A stretch of 64,000 bases of DNA, taken from the NCBI GenBank assembly GCA_020049855.1, contig JAGVLJ010000001.1, positions 1 through 64,000 on the forward strand, read 5' to 3'. A model generated the notes under the pieces. The model saw only the letters and a program-made list of their open reading frames with translations. It was not told the origin of the DNA and searched no databases. Position numbers and translations under genes: made by a program. Shown piece by piece: positions 1 to 10,645 of the stretch; position 1 is the stretch's first letter; each line of letters opens with the position of its first letter. The stretch comes from Bacteroidia bacterium (GTDB lineage Bacteria; Bacteroidota; Bacteroidia; UKL13-3).

Positions 1-1
1 G

Positions 2-172
2 GTAACAGACAACCTTAAATCAGCCGTTACCAAATCAAGTAAATACGAGCCGGTAATCAATGAAGACTTCGCAGCTTTTGCAGACCATTACAGCATAACG
101 GTACTGCCAACAAGAGCATACAAACCAAGGGATAAATCTCTGGTAGAAGGAGCTGTTAAAATCATTTATACC
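2..172 (+). mobile_element. Remnant of IS21-family transposase (IstA-like), truncated at the window edge and at about nt 172
   Basis: Frame 2 reads VTDNLKSAVTKSSKYEPVINEDFAAFADHYSITVLPTRAYKPRDKSLVEGAVKIIYT, which resembles the DDE region of Bacteroidota IS21 IstA proteins; similarity appears to stop after IIYT. Confidence 0.7.
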
Positions 173-264
173 TTCTGCCAGTCTTACCGAACTGCACCAA
201 ATATTAGACGAGGTGTTGGCATTCTATTCCGTTCAGGAGCCTGTATTATCGTAACTTCGCCCTG

Positions 265-996
265 TTGAATCCAATTAAACAACATATTCCAAATGCCGTA
301 ACCGCCCTTAACCTGATATGCGGTTGCATTGCTATCAATTACGTATTTCCCGATGTAATGGGATACGACAACTGGGTATATGCATCTTATTTTATTCTGG
401 CGGCTACAGTATGTGATTTTTTTGACGGGCTTGTTGCAAGGGCTTTACATGTGCATTCGGAACTGGGCAAGCAACTTGATTCGCTTGCAGATGTAGTAAG
501 TTTTGGTGTAGCTCCTGCATTTTTATTGATGAAAATGGTAGAGAAGGCCGACCAGTGGAGCCTTATGCCTTTCTCCATTGGAATAAGTAAGTACCTTGCT
601 TTACTGGTTGCTGTTTTTTCGGCTGTACGTTTAGCTAAGTTTAATACCGACACACGACAAAGTCACCATTTCATTGGGCTTCCCACACCGGCCAACGCCA
701 TGCTCATTGCTTCCCTGCCCCTCATCATCGAATTCGGCAACGGCCGTTACGACTTTATCATGCTTAGTCCGTGGTTTTTATTTCCCCTTATTTTTATCAG
801 CAGTTTTTTACTGGTAGCTCCCCTTCCGCTTATTGCGTTAAAGTTTAAAAACTACTCGCTGCAGGATAACAAGCCGCGCTACCTTCTTATTGCAACCGGA
901 GTGCTTTGCGCTGCTCTATTTGGGTTTTTTGCTATCCCTATTACCATTGCTGCCTACCTGCTGCTCTCGGTGTTGTTCAAAGATCTAATTACCTAA
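265..996 (+). CDS. pssA: CDP-diacylglycerol--serine O-phosphatidyltransferase
   Basis: CDP-alcohol phosphotransferase motif DFFDGLVARALHVHSELGKQLDSLADVVSFGVAPA; multi-TM; TTG start as called. Confidence 0.9.
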   Translation: MNPIKQHIPNAVTALNLICGCIAINYVFPDVMGYDNWVYASYFILAATVCDFFDGLVARALHVHSELGKQLDSLADVVSFGVAPAFLLMKMVEKADQWSLMPFSIGISKYLALLVAVFSAVRLAKFNTDTRQSHHFIGLPTPANAMLIASLPLIIEFGNGRYDFIMLSPWFLFPLIFISSFLLVAPLPLIALKFKNYSLQDNKPRYLLIATGVLCAALFGFFAIPITIAAYLLLSVLFKDLIT

Positions 997-1052
997 TACT
1001 GATTTTTTGCGGGCTGCTTCCAATACTCAGCCAAATATGTACCTTTGCTCCC

Positions 1053-1304
1053 ATGAAATTTATTGCCGAAATCAATATCATGCCTCAAAAGGCATTACTC
1101 GATCCGCAGGGAAAAGCGGTAAGCAGCAGCATGAAAAATATCGGACTTCCTGAAATCAACAATGTACGGGTAGGAAAACATATAAGCCTGGAAGTAGATG
1201 CAGAAAACGAAACCACAGCCGGAGAAAAGGTTGACATTGCCTGTAAAAAACTATTGGCCAACCTGATTATGGAAACGTACGAATTCAACCTGCACAAAGC
1301 TTAA
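1053..1304 (+). CDS. purS: Phosphoribosylformylglycinamidine synthase subunit PurS
   Basis: 83-aa PurS-like protein starting at the internal ATG (MKFIAEINIMPQKALLDPQGKAV...); the longer ORF at 906 overlaps pssA. Confidence 0.85.
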   Translation: MKFIAEINIMPQKALLDPQGKAVSSSMKNIGLPEINNVRVGKHISLEVDAENETTAGEKVDIACKKLLANLIMETYEFNLHKA

Positions 1305-1320
1305 TTTTTATCCTTAAACA

Positions 1321-2583
1321 ATGAGAAAATTAATTTGCCTCGTTGTTGTTTCTTTTTTTCTTGTTCCCGTACAGGGGCAAAATCCGGTTTATGCACGTAA
1401 AGTAGTAGATACCTTATGCTCCCCTTGGTTTGCCGGTAGGGGTTACCTAAATGGTGGTGATTTAAAAGCAGCCGAATACATTAAAGCACAGTTTACAGAG
1501 GCTGGTCTGAAACCATTTGGTACTTCGTACTTTCAACAATATGGTTTTACTGTAAATGTATTTCCTACCGACCCTGATATTTATATTGACGGAGAGCGGC
1601 TAAACCTTGGTTCAGATTTTATACCCGAAGCAGGATGCCGCACCATTGCCGGAACTTTTGAATTAGTTTGGGTAGACTCGGAGACAATTGATGACCCACG
1701 CAAATACAAAAAATTTGTAGAGGATACCCGTTTTAGAAAAAGTTTTCTGGTGCTGAATAACCTGAATAGGGTTAGCGAAAAAAACCTGTTAAACAAAATC
1801 CGTAGCAATGACTTTAAGGCTGCCGGAATAATGGAAGTAGTCACAAAACTTATGTGGTCGGTAGCTACCCGTCAGGATATGTTTCCTTCGTTGCAAATTA
1901 AGCCGGGGCTTATTTCTCAAAGGTCTAAACTGATTAAAGTTAATATTTTTTCTCAGGTTAACACACACCAAACGCAAAATGTAGTCGCATTTATAAAGGG
2001 CCTTGAAAAACCCGATTCGTTTATTGTGTTTACGGCTCATTACGACCACTTGGGGATGGTCGGTAAATCTGTATATTTTCCGGGAGCAAACGATAATGCG
2101 AGTGGGGTGGCCATGTTGCTCGATCTTGCTTCATATTATGCCACCCATAAGCCTAAGTACTCTCTGGCTTTTATTGCATTTTCGGGAGAAGAGGCAGGAC
2201 TACTTGGCTCTTATTACTTTACCCAATATCCATTGTTCAGTTTAAAATCCATTCGGTTTTTAATTAATATGGATTTGATGGGAACAGGAAGCAAAGGCAT
2301 AACAGCCGTAAATGCCACCGTTTATCCTGACTTTTTTAATAAACTGGAGATTGCCAATACTGCCGGAAATTATCTTTCGCCCCTAAATCAAAGGGGCAAA
2401 GCACAAAACAGCGATCATTATTTTTTCTCAGAAATGGGGATTCCCTGTTTTTTCTTTTACCTCATGGGCGAGTATGCTTATTATCATGACCCTGATGACC
2501 GGGCCGAAAATTTGCCAATGGAAAAATACTCGGAAGCTTTTTTGCTTATTCGAGATTTTGTATCTGAAATAGAAATTCCCTAA
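1321..2583 (+). CDS. M28 family metallopeptidase, secreted
   Basis: Signal peptide; zinc-binding motifs TAHYDHLG, GANDNASGVA, SGEEAGLLGS, NMDLMG. Confidence 0.88.
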   Translation: MRKLICLVVVSFFLVPVQGQNPVYARKVVDTLCSPWFAGRGYLNGGDLKAAEYIKAQFTEAGLKPFGTSYFQQYGFTVNVFPTDPDIYIDGERLNLGSDFIPEAGCRTIAGTFELVWVDSETIDDPRKYKKFVEDTRFRKSFLVLNNLNRVSEKNLLNKIRSNDFKAAGIMEVVTKLMWSVATRQDMFPSLQIKPGLISQRSKLIKVNIFSQVNTHQTQNVVAFIKGLEKPDSFIVFTAHYDHLGMVGKSVYFPGANDNASGVAMLLDLASYYATHKPKYSLAFIAFSGEEAGLLGSYYFTQYPLFSLKSIRFLINMDLMGTGSKGITAVNATVYPDFFNKLEIANTAGNYLSPLNQRGKAQNSDHYFFSEMGIPCFFFYLMGEYAYYHDPDDRAENLPMEKYSEAFLLIRDFVSEIEIP

Positions 2584-2640
2584 TAAAGTTGTGTAAAAAC
2601 GCTGATTGGGAGGTTAAAATTCAATCGGTATCTTTGAGTA

Positions 2641-3255
2641 ATGCTTCAAGCTTTTTTAAACGGATATGCAAGCGGCTTTGTTATGAGCCTGATGTTGGGA
2701 ACCGTATTCTTTGCCCTCATTCAGCATAGTATTGACTATGGTTTTAAAACCGGAATTTTTATTTCCCTCGGTGTAATTATCAGTGATTTTATTTTTGTAT
2801 CCATAGCTGTTTTTGGAATCAGTTTAATTCCCGCCATCAAAGAAAATGAAAATAACATTCGGGTTCTTGGAGGGATTGTGCTCCTTTTTTTAGGGCTGAA
2901 TAGCTGGAGAATAACTAAGCCTAAAGTGGTATACCCTGCATCAAAAGGCGGAACAATTTTTTATTTTATTGGGAAGGGGTTTTTGCTAAATGCGCTTAAC
3001 CCGGTAAACTTATTTACATGGGTTGCTATTTCAACTTATCTTAATGGAGTGGTGAAGTATTCGGTGCGCTTAGAATTAGTTTATTTTGTGGCCTGCCTTT
3101 TAGCCATTTTTGTTACTGAAATATTAATCTCATTTGGTGCATCCCGACTAAGGCATTTAATAACTGAAAGGATTCTAATTTTTATAAATCGTTTAGCGGG
3201 TTCGGTGTTTATAGGTGCCGGATTATACCTGTTCTGGCAAATTATACCACTATGA
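2641..3255 (+). CDS. LysE family transporter
   Basis: Six-TM LysE/RhtB pattern (GTVFFALIQHSIDYGFKTGIFISLGVIISDF...NALNPVNLFTWVAIS). Confidence 0.8.
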   Translation: MLQAFLNGYASGFVMSLMLGTVFFALIQHSIDYGFKTGIFISLGVIISDFIFVSIAVFGISLIPAIKENENNIRVLGGIVLLFLGLNSWRITKPKVVYPASKGGTIFYFIGKGFLLNALNPVNLFTWVAISTYLNGVVKYSVRLELVYFVACLLAIFVTEILISFGASRLRHLITERILIFINRLAGSVFIGAGLYLFWQIIPL

Positions 3256-3256
3256 A

Positions 3257-3297
3257 ACAAAAAATCTCCTTTTCGAAAATGTAAGGAGATTTTTTGT
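3257..3297. terminator. Bidirectional intrinsic terminator between convergent lysE-like gene and rpoD
   Basis: 15-bp perfect inverted repeat ACAAAAAATCTCCTT...AAGGAGATTTTTTGT with A/T tracts on both sides. Confidence 0.85.
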
Positions 3298-3314
3298 ATT
3301 GATTTCTTTATTGC

Positions 3315-4178
3315 TTAGCCTAAATATGCTTTTAGAATTTTGCTTTTGGACGATTTGCGTAACCTGCGTAATGCTTTTTCTTTAATCTGGCGAACCCGCT
3401 CGCGGGTAAGTCCGATTTTATCCGAAATATCTTCGAGTGTATGAGCGGGCCCCCCATCAAGGCCGTAATAATATTTTAATACGTCTTTTTCTTTTTCTGA
3501 AAGGGTGGAGATTACGCGATTAATTTCTTTTTGCAGCGATTCGTTAATCAATGTAATATCCGGACGAGGCTCATCATTGCTGTCAAGTATTCCAAGCAGG
3601 GTATTATCTTCTCCTTCGGTAAGAGGTGCATCAATAGAAAGATGGCGACCGGTAGAACGCAAGGCGTTTTCAACTTCAATTAATGGAATATCGAGTTCAG
3701 TTGCAATCTCTTCTACCGTAGGTTCGCGCTCCAACCTTTGCTCAAGCAACGCAGCAGCATTACCGATACGACCAATAGAACCCACTTTATTTAATGGCAA
3801 TCGTACAATACGAGACTGGTCGGCCAAAGCCTGAAGAATAGATTGACGAATCCACCAAACTGCATAGGAGATAAATTTAAACCCGCGGGTTTCGTCAAAT
3901 CGTTTAGCGGCTTTAATCAACCCCAAATTTCCCTCGTTAATTAAATCACCCAATGTGAGCCCCTGATTTTGGTATTGCTTAGAAACGGAAACAACAAAAC
4001 GAAGGTTGGCATTTACCAAACGCTCTAAAGCCACCTGATCTCCTTCACGAATTCTACGCGCCAACTCTACTTCTTCCTGTGCATCAATCATGGGCACTTT
4101 ACTGATTTCGTTAAGGTATTTATCGAGCGACTTGCTCTCGCGGTTGGTAAACTGTTTACTTATTTTTAGTTGTCTCAT
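3315..4178 (-). CDS. rpoD: Primary RNA polymerase sigma factor RpoD/SigA (short Bacteroidota form)
   Basis: 287 aa; region 2 ([55 protein letters not shown]) and region 4 ([26 protein letters not shown]). Confidence 0.95.
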   Translation of the reverse strand: MRQLKISKQFTNRESKSLDKYLNEISKVPMIDAQEEVELARRIREGDQVALERLVNANLRFVVSVSKQYQNQGLTLGDLINEGNLGLIKAAKRFDETRGFKFISYAVWWIRQSILQALADQSRIVRLPLNKVGSIGRIGNAAALLEQRLEREPTVEEIATELDIPLIEVENALRSTGRHLSIDAPLTEGEDNTLLGILDSNDEPRPDITLINESLQKEINRVISTLSEKEKDVLKYYYGLDGGPAHTLEDISDKIGLTRERVRQIKEKALRRLRKSSKSKILKAYLG

Positions 4179-4342
4179 CTATTATCTGTTTCTCGGCTAA
4201 TTTTTAAAGCGGTGCAAAAGTCTTAAAATAAAATTATAAAATAAATTTTATTTTGATTTTCAGGTATTTATCAATAATTATACCATTATTCCATTAATGA
4301 CAAAAGATTCTATGATGTTTATTCAATAGTCTAATTGTGAGT

Positions 4343-6448
4343 TTATTTTAAAAAATTAAACACCAATAGACTTGACAAATAAGCAAGAGCCGTAAGGTAA
4401 AAAAGTTGTAGTAATGTCCATTTTAAACTTTTTGTCTCCCGATAGGTTATGGCAAGCGTTGACATACACTGCATAGCAAAAGCGTAAAAAATCAACAAGG
4501 AGGCAATAACCGCAAGTGAGTATTGAGGTTGATGGGTGAGGGGATTTATTTCCTCTATCATTTTCAACCGAATACTACTGAAATCTGATTCATCACCCGA
4601 TGCGCTGTATATAGTGGTCATGGTACCTACAAAAACCTCACGAGCCGCGAAAGAGGTAATGAGCGCAATCCCTATTTTCCAGTTAAATCCGAGGGGGGCA
4701 ATGGCGGGCTCTATCATTTTTCCAAAATACCCCGCATACGAGGCCTCGAGTTTTTCTGATTGATATTCGGCTGCCAATACTTCGGCAGATTTTGTTGGGG
4801 CCGAAGCCAGTTCTTTGTACTTGGCATCGAGTTTTTCAAACTCTCCGGCTGGGGCAAAAGAAGATAAAGCCCATAACAAGATTGAAATGGCTACAATAAT
4901 TTTACCTGCTTCAAACACAAAGCTGCGACACTTTTCATAAATAGTTAGAAATACGTTGCGCCACATAGGAATTTTGAAAGCTGGCATTTCCATTATAAAG
5001 TAGTTGTTTCCTGCAGGCTTAAGTATTTTTTGAAAAACCCATGCACTCAATAATGAGGTAACAAATCCAAGCACATACATGCCCATTAAAATTAATCCCT
5101 GCATATTTAAAAATCCCCATAAATAGGTTTCGGGAACCAACATTGAAATAAGCAAAGTATAAACAGGCAATCGGGCAGAACAACTCATCAATGGAATCAC
5201 CATAATGGTAATGAGTTTTTCCTGCTTATTTTCAATATTTCTGGCCGACATGATTGCCGGCACAGCGCAAGCCATTCCACTTATAAGGGGAACCACTGAT
5301 TTGCCGTTAAGCCCAAAACTCCGCATAAGTTTATCCATGATAAAACTAACGCGCGCCATATATCCGATATCCTCGAGTAGAGTGATAAAGAAAAACAAAA
5401 TGGCAATTTGTGGAATAAACACAATCACCCCGCTTAATCCGGCCAAGATTCCGTGAACAATGAGGTTATTAAGTGTTCCTCCCGGAATTATATGCTCAAC
5501 CTCATTTGAAAAATAGTTCATCCCAACCTCCATCCATTCCATCGGGTAGGATGCTAAAGAGAAAATAGCTTGAAAAATGACAAATAAAACTAATAGAAAA
5601 AAAGACAACCCAAAGTACTTATGCGTAATAATCGTATCGAGCCGATTGCTTAGGGAGATTTGATTTCTGCTGGCTTTTCGCTTGCTGGTTTCCTTTAAAA
5701 TAATATCAATCATTCTATAGCGTGCAACGATTTCCTCTACCTGTTCCTTTTTTTCACAGAATAAATTTCGTGCAAGTATTTCCTTAAACTTCTTAAGTTG
5801 CTCTCCATCCTTAAAAAGAAGCATTTGATTGTGAGCCCAAAGCACTGCGCTATAGCTATTGTTTAAGCTGAGGTAAGTTTTACATTCTTCGAGCATTGAC
5901 TGATTGAGCCCCGTGGTCTCGAAAAAGGGAGCTGTTGATGAGCGGTGTGCTGAAAGAATAGCCTGTTTTATTCTATCCAGCCCTTTCATTTTGCGGGCAT
6001 TAGTTGGAATAATTTCTACTCCCAGCCTACTTTGCAACAATCCATAATTATATTCTATCCCTTTTCGGTCGGCCAAATCAATCATGTTCAAGGCAAACAC
6101 CACCGGATAACCCAAATCGGCCACCTGAGTAAACAGCAACAGGTTCCGTTTTAGGTTACTGGCATCGGCAATAAACAAAACCACATCCGGTATATCCTTG
6201 TTTTCGTGGCTGCAAAGGCCATAAAAAGTTACCGCCTCGTCATCTGATTTAGGGTACAGGCTATACGTGCCCGGTAAATCTATTATTTTAACTTTATGCT
6301 CTGCATCAATCGTAAAATGGCCTACTTTTTTATCAACGGTAGTTCCCGGAAAATTACTGACTTTCTGGTTTAATCCAGTAAGCGTATTAAACAAGGAGGT
6401 TTTCCCACAATTGGGGTTTCCAACTAATGCAACCTTAATTTCCTTCAC
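4343..6448 (-). CDS. feoB: Ferrous iron transport protein B
   Basis: N-terminal G domain (GNPNCGKTSLFN, DLPGTYSL) and C-terminal Gate/FeoB_C transmembrane region. Confidence 0.95.
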   Translation of the reverse strand: MKEIKVALVGNPNCGKTSLFNTLTGLNQKVSNFPGTTVDKKVGHFTIDAEHKVKIIDLPGTYSLYPKSDDEAVTFYGLCSHENKDIPDVVLFIADASNLKRNLLLFTQVADLGYPVVFALNMIDLADRKGIEYNYGLLQSRLGVEIIPTNARKMKGLDRIKQAILSAHRSSTAPFFETTGLNQSMLEECKTYLSLNNSYSAVLWAHNQMLLFKDGEQLKKFKEILARNLFCEKKEQVEEIVARYRMIDIILKETSKRKASRNQISLSNRLDTIITHKYFGLSFFLLVLFVIFQAIFSLASYPMEWMEVGMNYFSNEVEHIIPGGTLNNLIVHGILAGLSGVIVFIPQIAILFFFITLLEDIGYMARVSFIMDKLMRSFGLNGKSVVPLISGMACAVPAIMSARNIENKQEKLITIMVIPLMSCSARLPVYTLLISMLVPETYLWGFLNMQGLILMGMYVLGFVTSLLSAWVFQKILKPAGNNYFIMEMPAFKIPMWRNVFLTIYEKCRSFVFEAGKIIVAISILLWALSSFAPAGEFEKLDAKYKELASAPTKSAEVLAAEYQSEKLEASYAGYFGKMIEPAIAPLGFNWKIGIALITSFAAREVFVGTMTTIYSASGDESDFSSIRLKMIEEINPLTHQPQYSLAVIASLLIFYAFAMQCMSTLAITYRETKSLKWTLLQLFYLTALAYLSSLLVFNFLK

Positions 6449-6671
6449 TTATATCCAGTTTAATCAAAACGCTGGTTGCTTCCTGTTTCCTAATGCAGAG
6501 TTTATACCCCGACACCGTTATAGCGATGGGATCTCCAAAAGGGGCTATGTTTTCCACTTTCACCTTTTCTCCCGGAAGGCAGCCCATTTCATAAAGTTTT
6601 ACAGAAAGATCTTCATCCTCGATTGAAACAATAACCGCTTCGATACCCTTTGCTAATGCCGATAACTTCAT
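6435..6671 (-). CDS. feoA: Ferrous iron transport protein A
   Basis: 78-aa FeoA-like protein (LYEMGCLPGEKVKVENIAPFGDPIAITVSGYKLCIRKQEA), overlaps feoB by 14 nt. Confidence 0.9.
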   Translation of the reverse strand: MKLSALAKGIEAVIVSIEDEDLSVKLYEMGCLPGEKVKVENIAPFGDPIAITVSGYKLCIRKQEATSVLIKLDISEGN

Positions 6672-6795
6672 GATACAAGGCGCAATTTAGGCTATTTATA
6701 AAGATTGTGCAAAGGGGGGAACACATGACGAAAATAAAACAACATGGCCGAATTAAATTTTTTTAATTACTTTAGACACCTTAAATATTTTAAAA

Positions 6796-8379
6796 ATGAA
6801 AAAAATCATCGTTGTAATTTTTGTTTTCCTGAAGTGCATACAGGGCATTCATTCGCAAGATATTGACGTCAGCTGGGGACCTTTATTAAAAGAGAACAAA
6901 GGCGGAACCATTGTGGCCATTGTAGGCCATGATCAAAACGGATATTATGCAGTGAGAAATTACGTGGTGGCCTCAGCCCTTATTACCTATGCTGACAAGC
7001 TCTACTTAGAACGTTATACCAACAACCATGAGATGGAATACTCGCATGAGATAAAACTGAAGGACGAGGAACTTGGTAAACTGAAATACGAGGGGATTTT
7101 TTATGTGGGAGGAAAGCTTATTATGTTTACCTCTCACTATGACAAAAAAGGAGACAGAAACATTGCGTATGCCGAACACCTGAGTGAATCGGGTGAACCT
7201 GAAGGAGACAGAGTTGAGGTTGACAGGTTATTCTCGGATAAAGTTGCCAATAAGGGTTCTTTTCAGTTCATAGTAGCCGAAGATCACAGTAAAATTTTGG
7301 TCATACATCAGGAAATGTATAAAAAAGACAGCCGGGAAAAGTTTTTCTATAAAATGTTTGATCAAAACCTGAAAGTACTTTGGGAAAAGAAGATGGAACT
7401 TCCGTTTAAGGACAAATATTCATCGGTAGGAGGATATAAAATTGACGCTGGGGGCAAAGTATATGCACAGTGCGGAGTAACCAACGAGAAAAAAGAAAAA
7501 GGAAAGGCCAATTATACATACTATATTATCGAGTATGATCCCACCGCTGATAAAATGGAAAAATACCACGTGAATCTGGCCGGAAAATACATCAGCGAGA
7601 TAACTTATGCCGATGATCCGAAACACAACAATATTGTGTGTGCCGGTTTTTATTCCAATAAATCCGGTGCCGGCATGGCGGGTGTTTTTTACCTGCGTAT
7701 AAACAAAGAATCAAAGGAAATAACTGAAAAAGGAATTAAAGATTTCGGGAAGGAGTTTCTGGCGCAATTTATAGGAGAGAAAAAAGCTTCTAAAGGAAAA
7801 GAGGCTTATTCATTTGATATGCGTCATTTTATTTTACGAGAAGATGGCGGAGCAATATTGGTTGCCGAGCAATATTATGTTCAAGAGGTTTGCCGCTCCT
7901 CAGGAGGTACCGGTCTAACGGTTCAGCGTTGCGACCTTCATTATTATTATAAAGATATTATTTGTGCCAGCATTAATCCCGATGCCAGCATTGCCTGGGT
8001 AACACGTGTTCCTAAGTTTCAGCACTCGGTAAATGACGGGGGATTTTATTCATCATACCTGATTAGCATGAAGGGAAACCAGATTTTTTTCCTATTTAAC
8101 GACAACCCAAAAAACATGAAACTGCTCGCTACCGCAAACGCCAAAAAGGGTAAAGGGGTTCCGGTTAAGATGATGACGAATCCAAAAAAATCTGTTGCTC
8201 TGCTTTATACAGTAGATATGGCGACCGGAGAAATAGACTCAAAGCCATTATTTAATGCCAAGTCAGACAAGGCAACCATACTACGGCCAAAACTTTATCG
8301 GCAAATCAACGATAAGGATATCGTTATTTACGGAGAACGCGGTAAGAATTACAAATTCGGAACCATGTCGCTCAACTGA
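6796..8379 (+). CDS. Secreted hypothetical protein
   Basis: Signal peptide and 527-aa intact ORF; no confident family from reading. Confidence 0.6.
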   Translation: MKKIIVVIFVFLKCIQGIHSQDIDVSWGPLLKENKGGTIVAIVGHDQNGYYAVRNYVVASALITYADKLYLERYTNNHEMEYSHEIKLKDEELGKLKYEGIFYVGGKLIMFTSHYDKKGDRNIAYAEHLSESGEPEGDRVEVDRLFSDKVANKGSFQFIVAEDHSKILVIHQEMYKKDSREKFFYKMFDQNLKVLWEKKMELPFKDKYSSVGGYKIDAGGKVYAQCGVTNEKKEKGKANYTYYIIEYDPTADKMEKYHVNLAGKYISEITYADDPKHNNIVCAGFYSNKSGAGMAGVFYLRINKESKEITEKGIKDFGKEFLAQFIGEKKASKGKEAYSFDMRHFILREDGGAILVAEQYYVQEVCRSSGGTGLTVQRCDLHYYYKDIICASINPDASIAWVTRVPKFQHSVNDGGFYSSYLISMKGNQIFFLFNDNPKNMKLLATANAKKGKGVPVKMMTNPKKSVALLYTVDMATGEIDSKPLFNAKSDKATILRPKLYRQINDKDIVIYGERGKNYKFGTMSLN

Positions 8380-8385
8380 TAACCT

Positions 8386-9900
8386 ATGAGCACAAAACAT
8401 TTTGCTTTTCTGTTAAGCACTGTTTTTTTTCTACTTTCTTCCTGTGCAACCTTGTTAAATCATTCAAGTGGGAGATCAACAGTAGAAATCAATTCCAATC
8501 CCGAAGGAGCCGAAGTGTACGATGAGGTTGGAAATTTTTTGGGTAAAACCCCGCTCAATATTCAGATTCCCAAAGTAAGCGCTTATAAAATTACCCTGAA
8601 GAAAGAGGGGTATCAACCCTATATGCATACCTTTCAAACGGGCAACAAAAAAGGGTTACTTTTTTTGGATGCGATGTTGCTGTGTATTCCCTGCATTGTA
8701 GATATTCCTCTTCATTCATTTGAACAATTACTGGATCCGAAGCTTAATTCCTATTTGAAAAAAGAAGCCAAAGCCCATTCCGACACCCTGTTCTTTTCAT
8801 TGTGGGAGCCTGAATTTAGCCTAGAGAAGGAAGAGCTTATTGGGACGTACCGGGGAGAGAAAATGTATTTTAAGCTTAATGATTATGTATTGGGATCGCG
8901 CAAAACAATTCAAAACATGCTTTGCCAGCATTCTCAAGACCAACCCATACGCTTCCGTTCTTGTGCGCAAAACAATTCTTCCTCGGTAATTGATTTTATG
9001 GGTAGCCCTTTATACGCATTAAAGCCTGTTGTAAAAAAACTTCATGCCGACATTAAACAAATAAGAGGGAAAGATTATGGCAAAGGGCAGATGGAAGTAG
9101 ATTGGCAGGTAATTGACATGCGCTCGGGGCAGCCAATGACAAAAGCGTTTCCCGTTAACTGTGAATTTGCCGGTACATTAAAAGTTACCCGATCCTTAGT
9201 TGATTCTCTCTTTATGGAATCTTACAGGTTGCTGCTTAATGACGAATCGGTTTTCGAATACCTTTCTACCCTATCCACACCCAAAACGCCAGTATTAAAA
9301 AACAATAACTTAATACTATCTAAACCTACTTTGCCGATATTTGACAAAACAAAAGATTTAGTAAAACATGTATCACAAGCGGTGGTTACCGTTTCTCACA
9401 ATGAAGGCTTTGGTAGCGGATTTATCATTTCGTCCGATGGGTTTTTGATAACCAACTACCATGTGGTAAAAGAGCGAAAACAGGTAACGGTAAAGTTGAA
9501 TAGCGGGGTAAGTCTTACGGCCAATGTTTTAAAAACAGATCAACAGGCCGATCTCGCCCTTTTAAAACTTGCCGGAAATGATTTTGTAGCAATGGTAGTT
9601 GGCAACTCCGATTCGGTTGAACTTGGTGAAGACGTGCTGGCAATAGGTACACCTACCAGCATGCAGCTTGGGCAAACCATTACTAAAGGAATTGTGAGTG
9701 GAAAACGCATGGCAAATGATATTGTCTATATTCAAACAGACGTAAGTATTAATGAAGGAAATAGCGGGGGGCCGCTCATCAATGAGAAAGGAGAAGTAAT
9801 TGGTATAATCACCATGAAAATAATTGGAGAGGGAATTGAGGGATTAGGCTTTTGTATTCCGGCAAATAAAATTTTTGAACGATTTGAAATTAGCTATTAA
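8386..9900 (+). CDS. PEGA-domain lipoprotein fused to trypsin-like (HtrA/DegP-type) serine protease
   Basis: Lipobox-like LLSSCATLL; PEGA (VEINSNPEGAEVYDEVGNFLGKTPL); protease motifs TNYHVV, ADLALLKL, INEGNSGGPL. Confidence 0.85.
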   Translation: MSTKHFAFLLSTVFFLLSSCATLLNHSSGRSTVEINSNPEGAEVYDEVGNFLGKTPLNIQIPKVSAYKITLKKEGYQPYMHTFQTGNKKGLLFLDAMLLCIPCIVDIPLHSFEQLLDPKLNSYLKKEAKAHSDTLFFSLWEPEFSLEKEELIGTYRGEKMYFKLNDYVLGSRKTIQNMLCQHSQDQPIRFRSCAQNNSSSVIDFMGSPLYALKPVVKKLHADIKQIRGKDYGKGQMEVDWQVIDMRSGQPMTKAFPVNCEFAGTLKVTRSLVDSLFMESYRLLLNDESVFEYLSTLSTPKTPVLKNNNLILSKPTLPIFDKTKDLVKHVSQAVVTVSHNEGFGSGFIISSDGFLITNYHVVKERKQVTVKLNSGVSLTANVLKTDQQADLALLKLAGNDFVAMVVGNSDSVELGEDVLAIGTPTSMQLGQTITKGIVSGKRMANDIVYIQTDVSINEGNSGGPLINEKGEVIGIITMKIIGEGIEGLGFCIPANKIFERFEISY

Positions 9901-9909
9901 TAATACAAA

Positions 9910-10539
9910 ATGAAACTAGCTAGATTTTTTTTCCTGTTTATTTTACCTGCACTCAAAACGGTGGATTTAAAAGCGCAGCATATAATCAAAAATAGTTTGT
10001 GCTATAATTCCATTTTACAGAACAATTCGAATAGCTATTTTTCTGTCGCCCGCAACCTGATATATGAAATCGGTTACGAACAGTTTATTAACTCACGGGT
10101 TTCCTTATCTCTTACGGGTTCTATTTCTGCCGCGGCTAATAACGAGTCAATTTCGCTCTACCCAACTTCAACATCGCTTAGTTACGGACGCGTAATCGGT
10201 TTGAATTACGAGGTTAAATATTTCTTTGCTGAAGAAGATGGCTTGTATAATGAAGGGGGGTATATAGCATCTAATCTTTCCTGGCGAACCATTAAGGAAC
10301 GCATTGATGGACAGTATGGGGTAATGAATACAAAAATTACCGTCTTTCCCTATACGCTTAAAATCGGGCATCGGGCAATAAGTAATTTTATTGGTTTGTT
10401 TATTGACTATTATGCCGGACTTGGAGTAAATTTATCTACTCAAACAAATCGGGGGGCTTACAGTGGCAGTAATATTCCGTTCGGCAAACCGGCATCCCTA
10501 CCTTTCACAGCCGGGTTTACAATGGGTTATGTTTTTTAG
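9910..10539 (+). CDS. Secreted or outer-membrane beta-barrel hypothetical protein
   Basis: N-terminal signal-like sequence, alternating beta pattern, ends TAGFTMGYVF (terminal aromatic). Confidence 0.55.
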   Translation: MKLARFFFLFILPALKTVDLKAQHIIKNSLCYNSILQNNSNSYFSVARNLIYEIGYEQFINSRVSLSLTGSISAAANNESISLYPTSTSLSYGRVIGLNYEVKYFFAEEDGLYNEGGYIASNLSWRTIKERIDGQYGVMNTKITVFPYTLKIGHRAISNFIGLFIDYYAGLGVNLSTQTNRGAYSGSNIPFGKPASLPFTAGFTMGYVF

Positions 10540-10645
10540 GCCGAAAGCATCGGTATCAAGTATTACCCATTTTTGTTATCTTTATAAAACGCTGCAACCA
10601 AAAGCATAAGCATAGTCTATTCACTCAGTAAGAAGCATCAGGTCG

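Noticed and set aside
906-1052. Extended N-terminus of the ORF containing PurS
   Set aside because: Overlaps pssA and resembles no PurS extension; ATG at 1053 gives a canonical-length protein.
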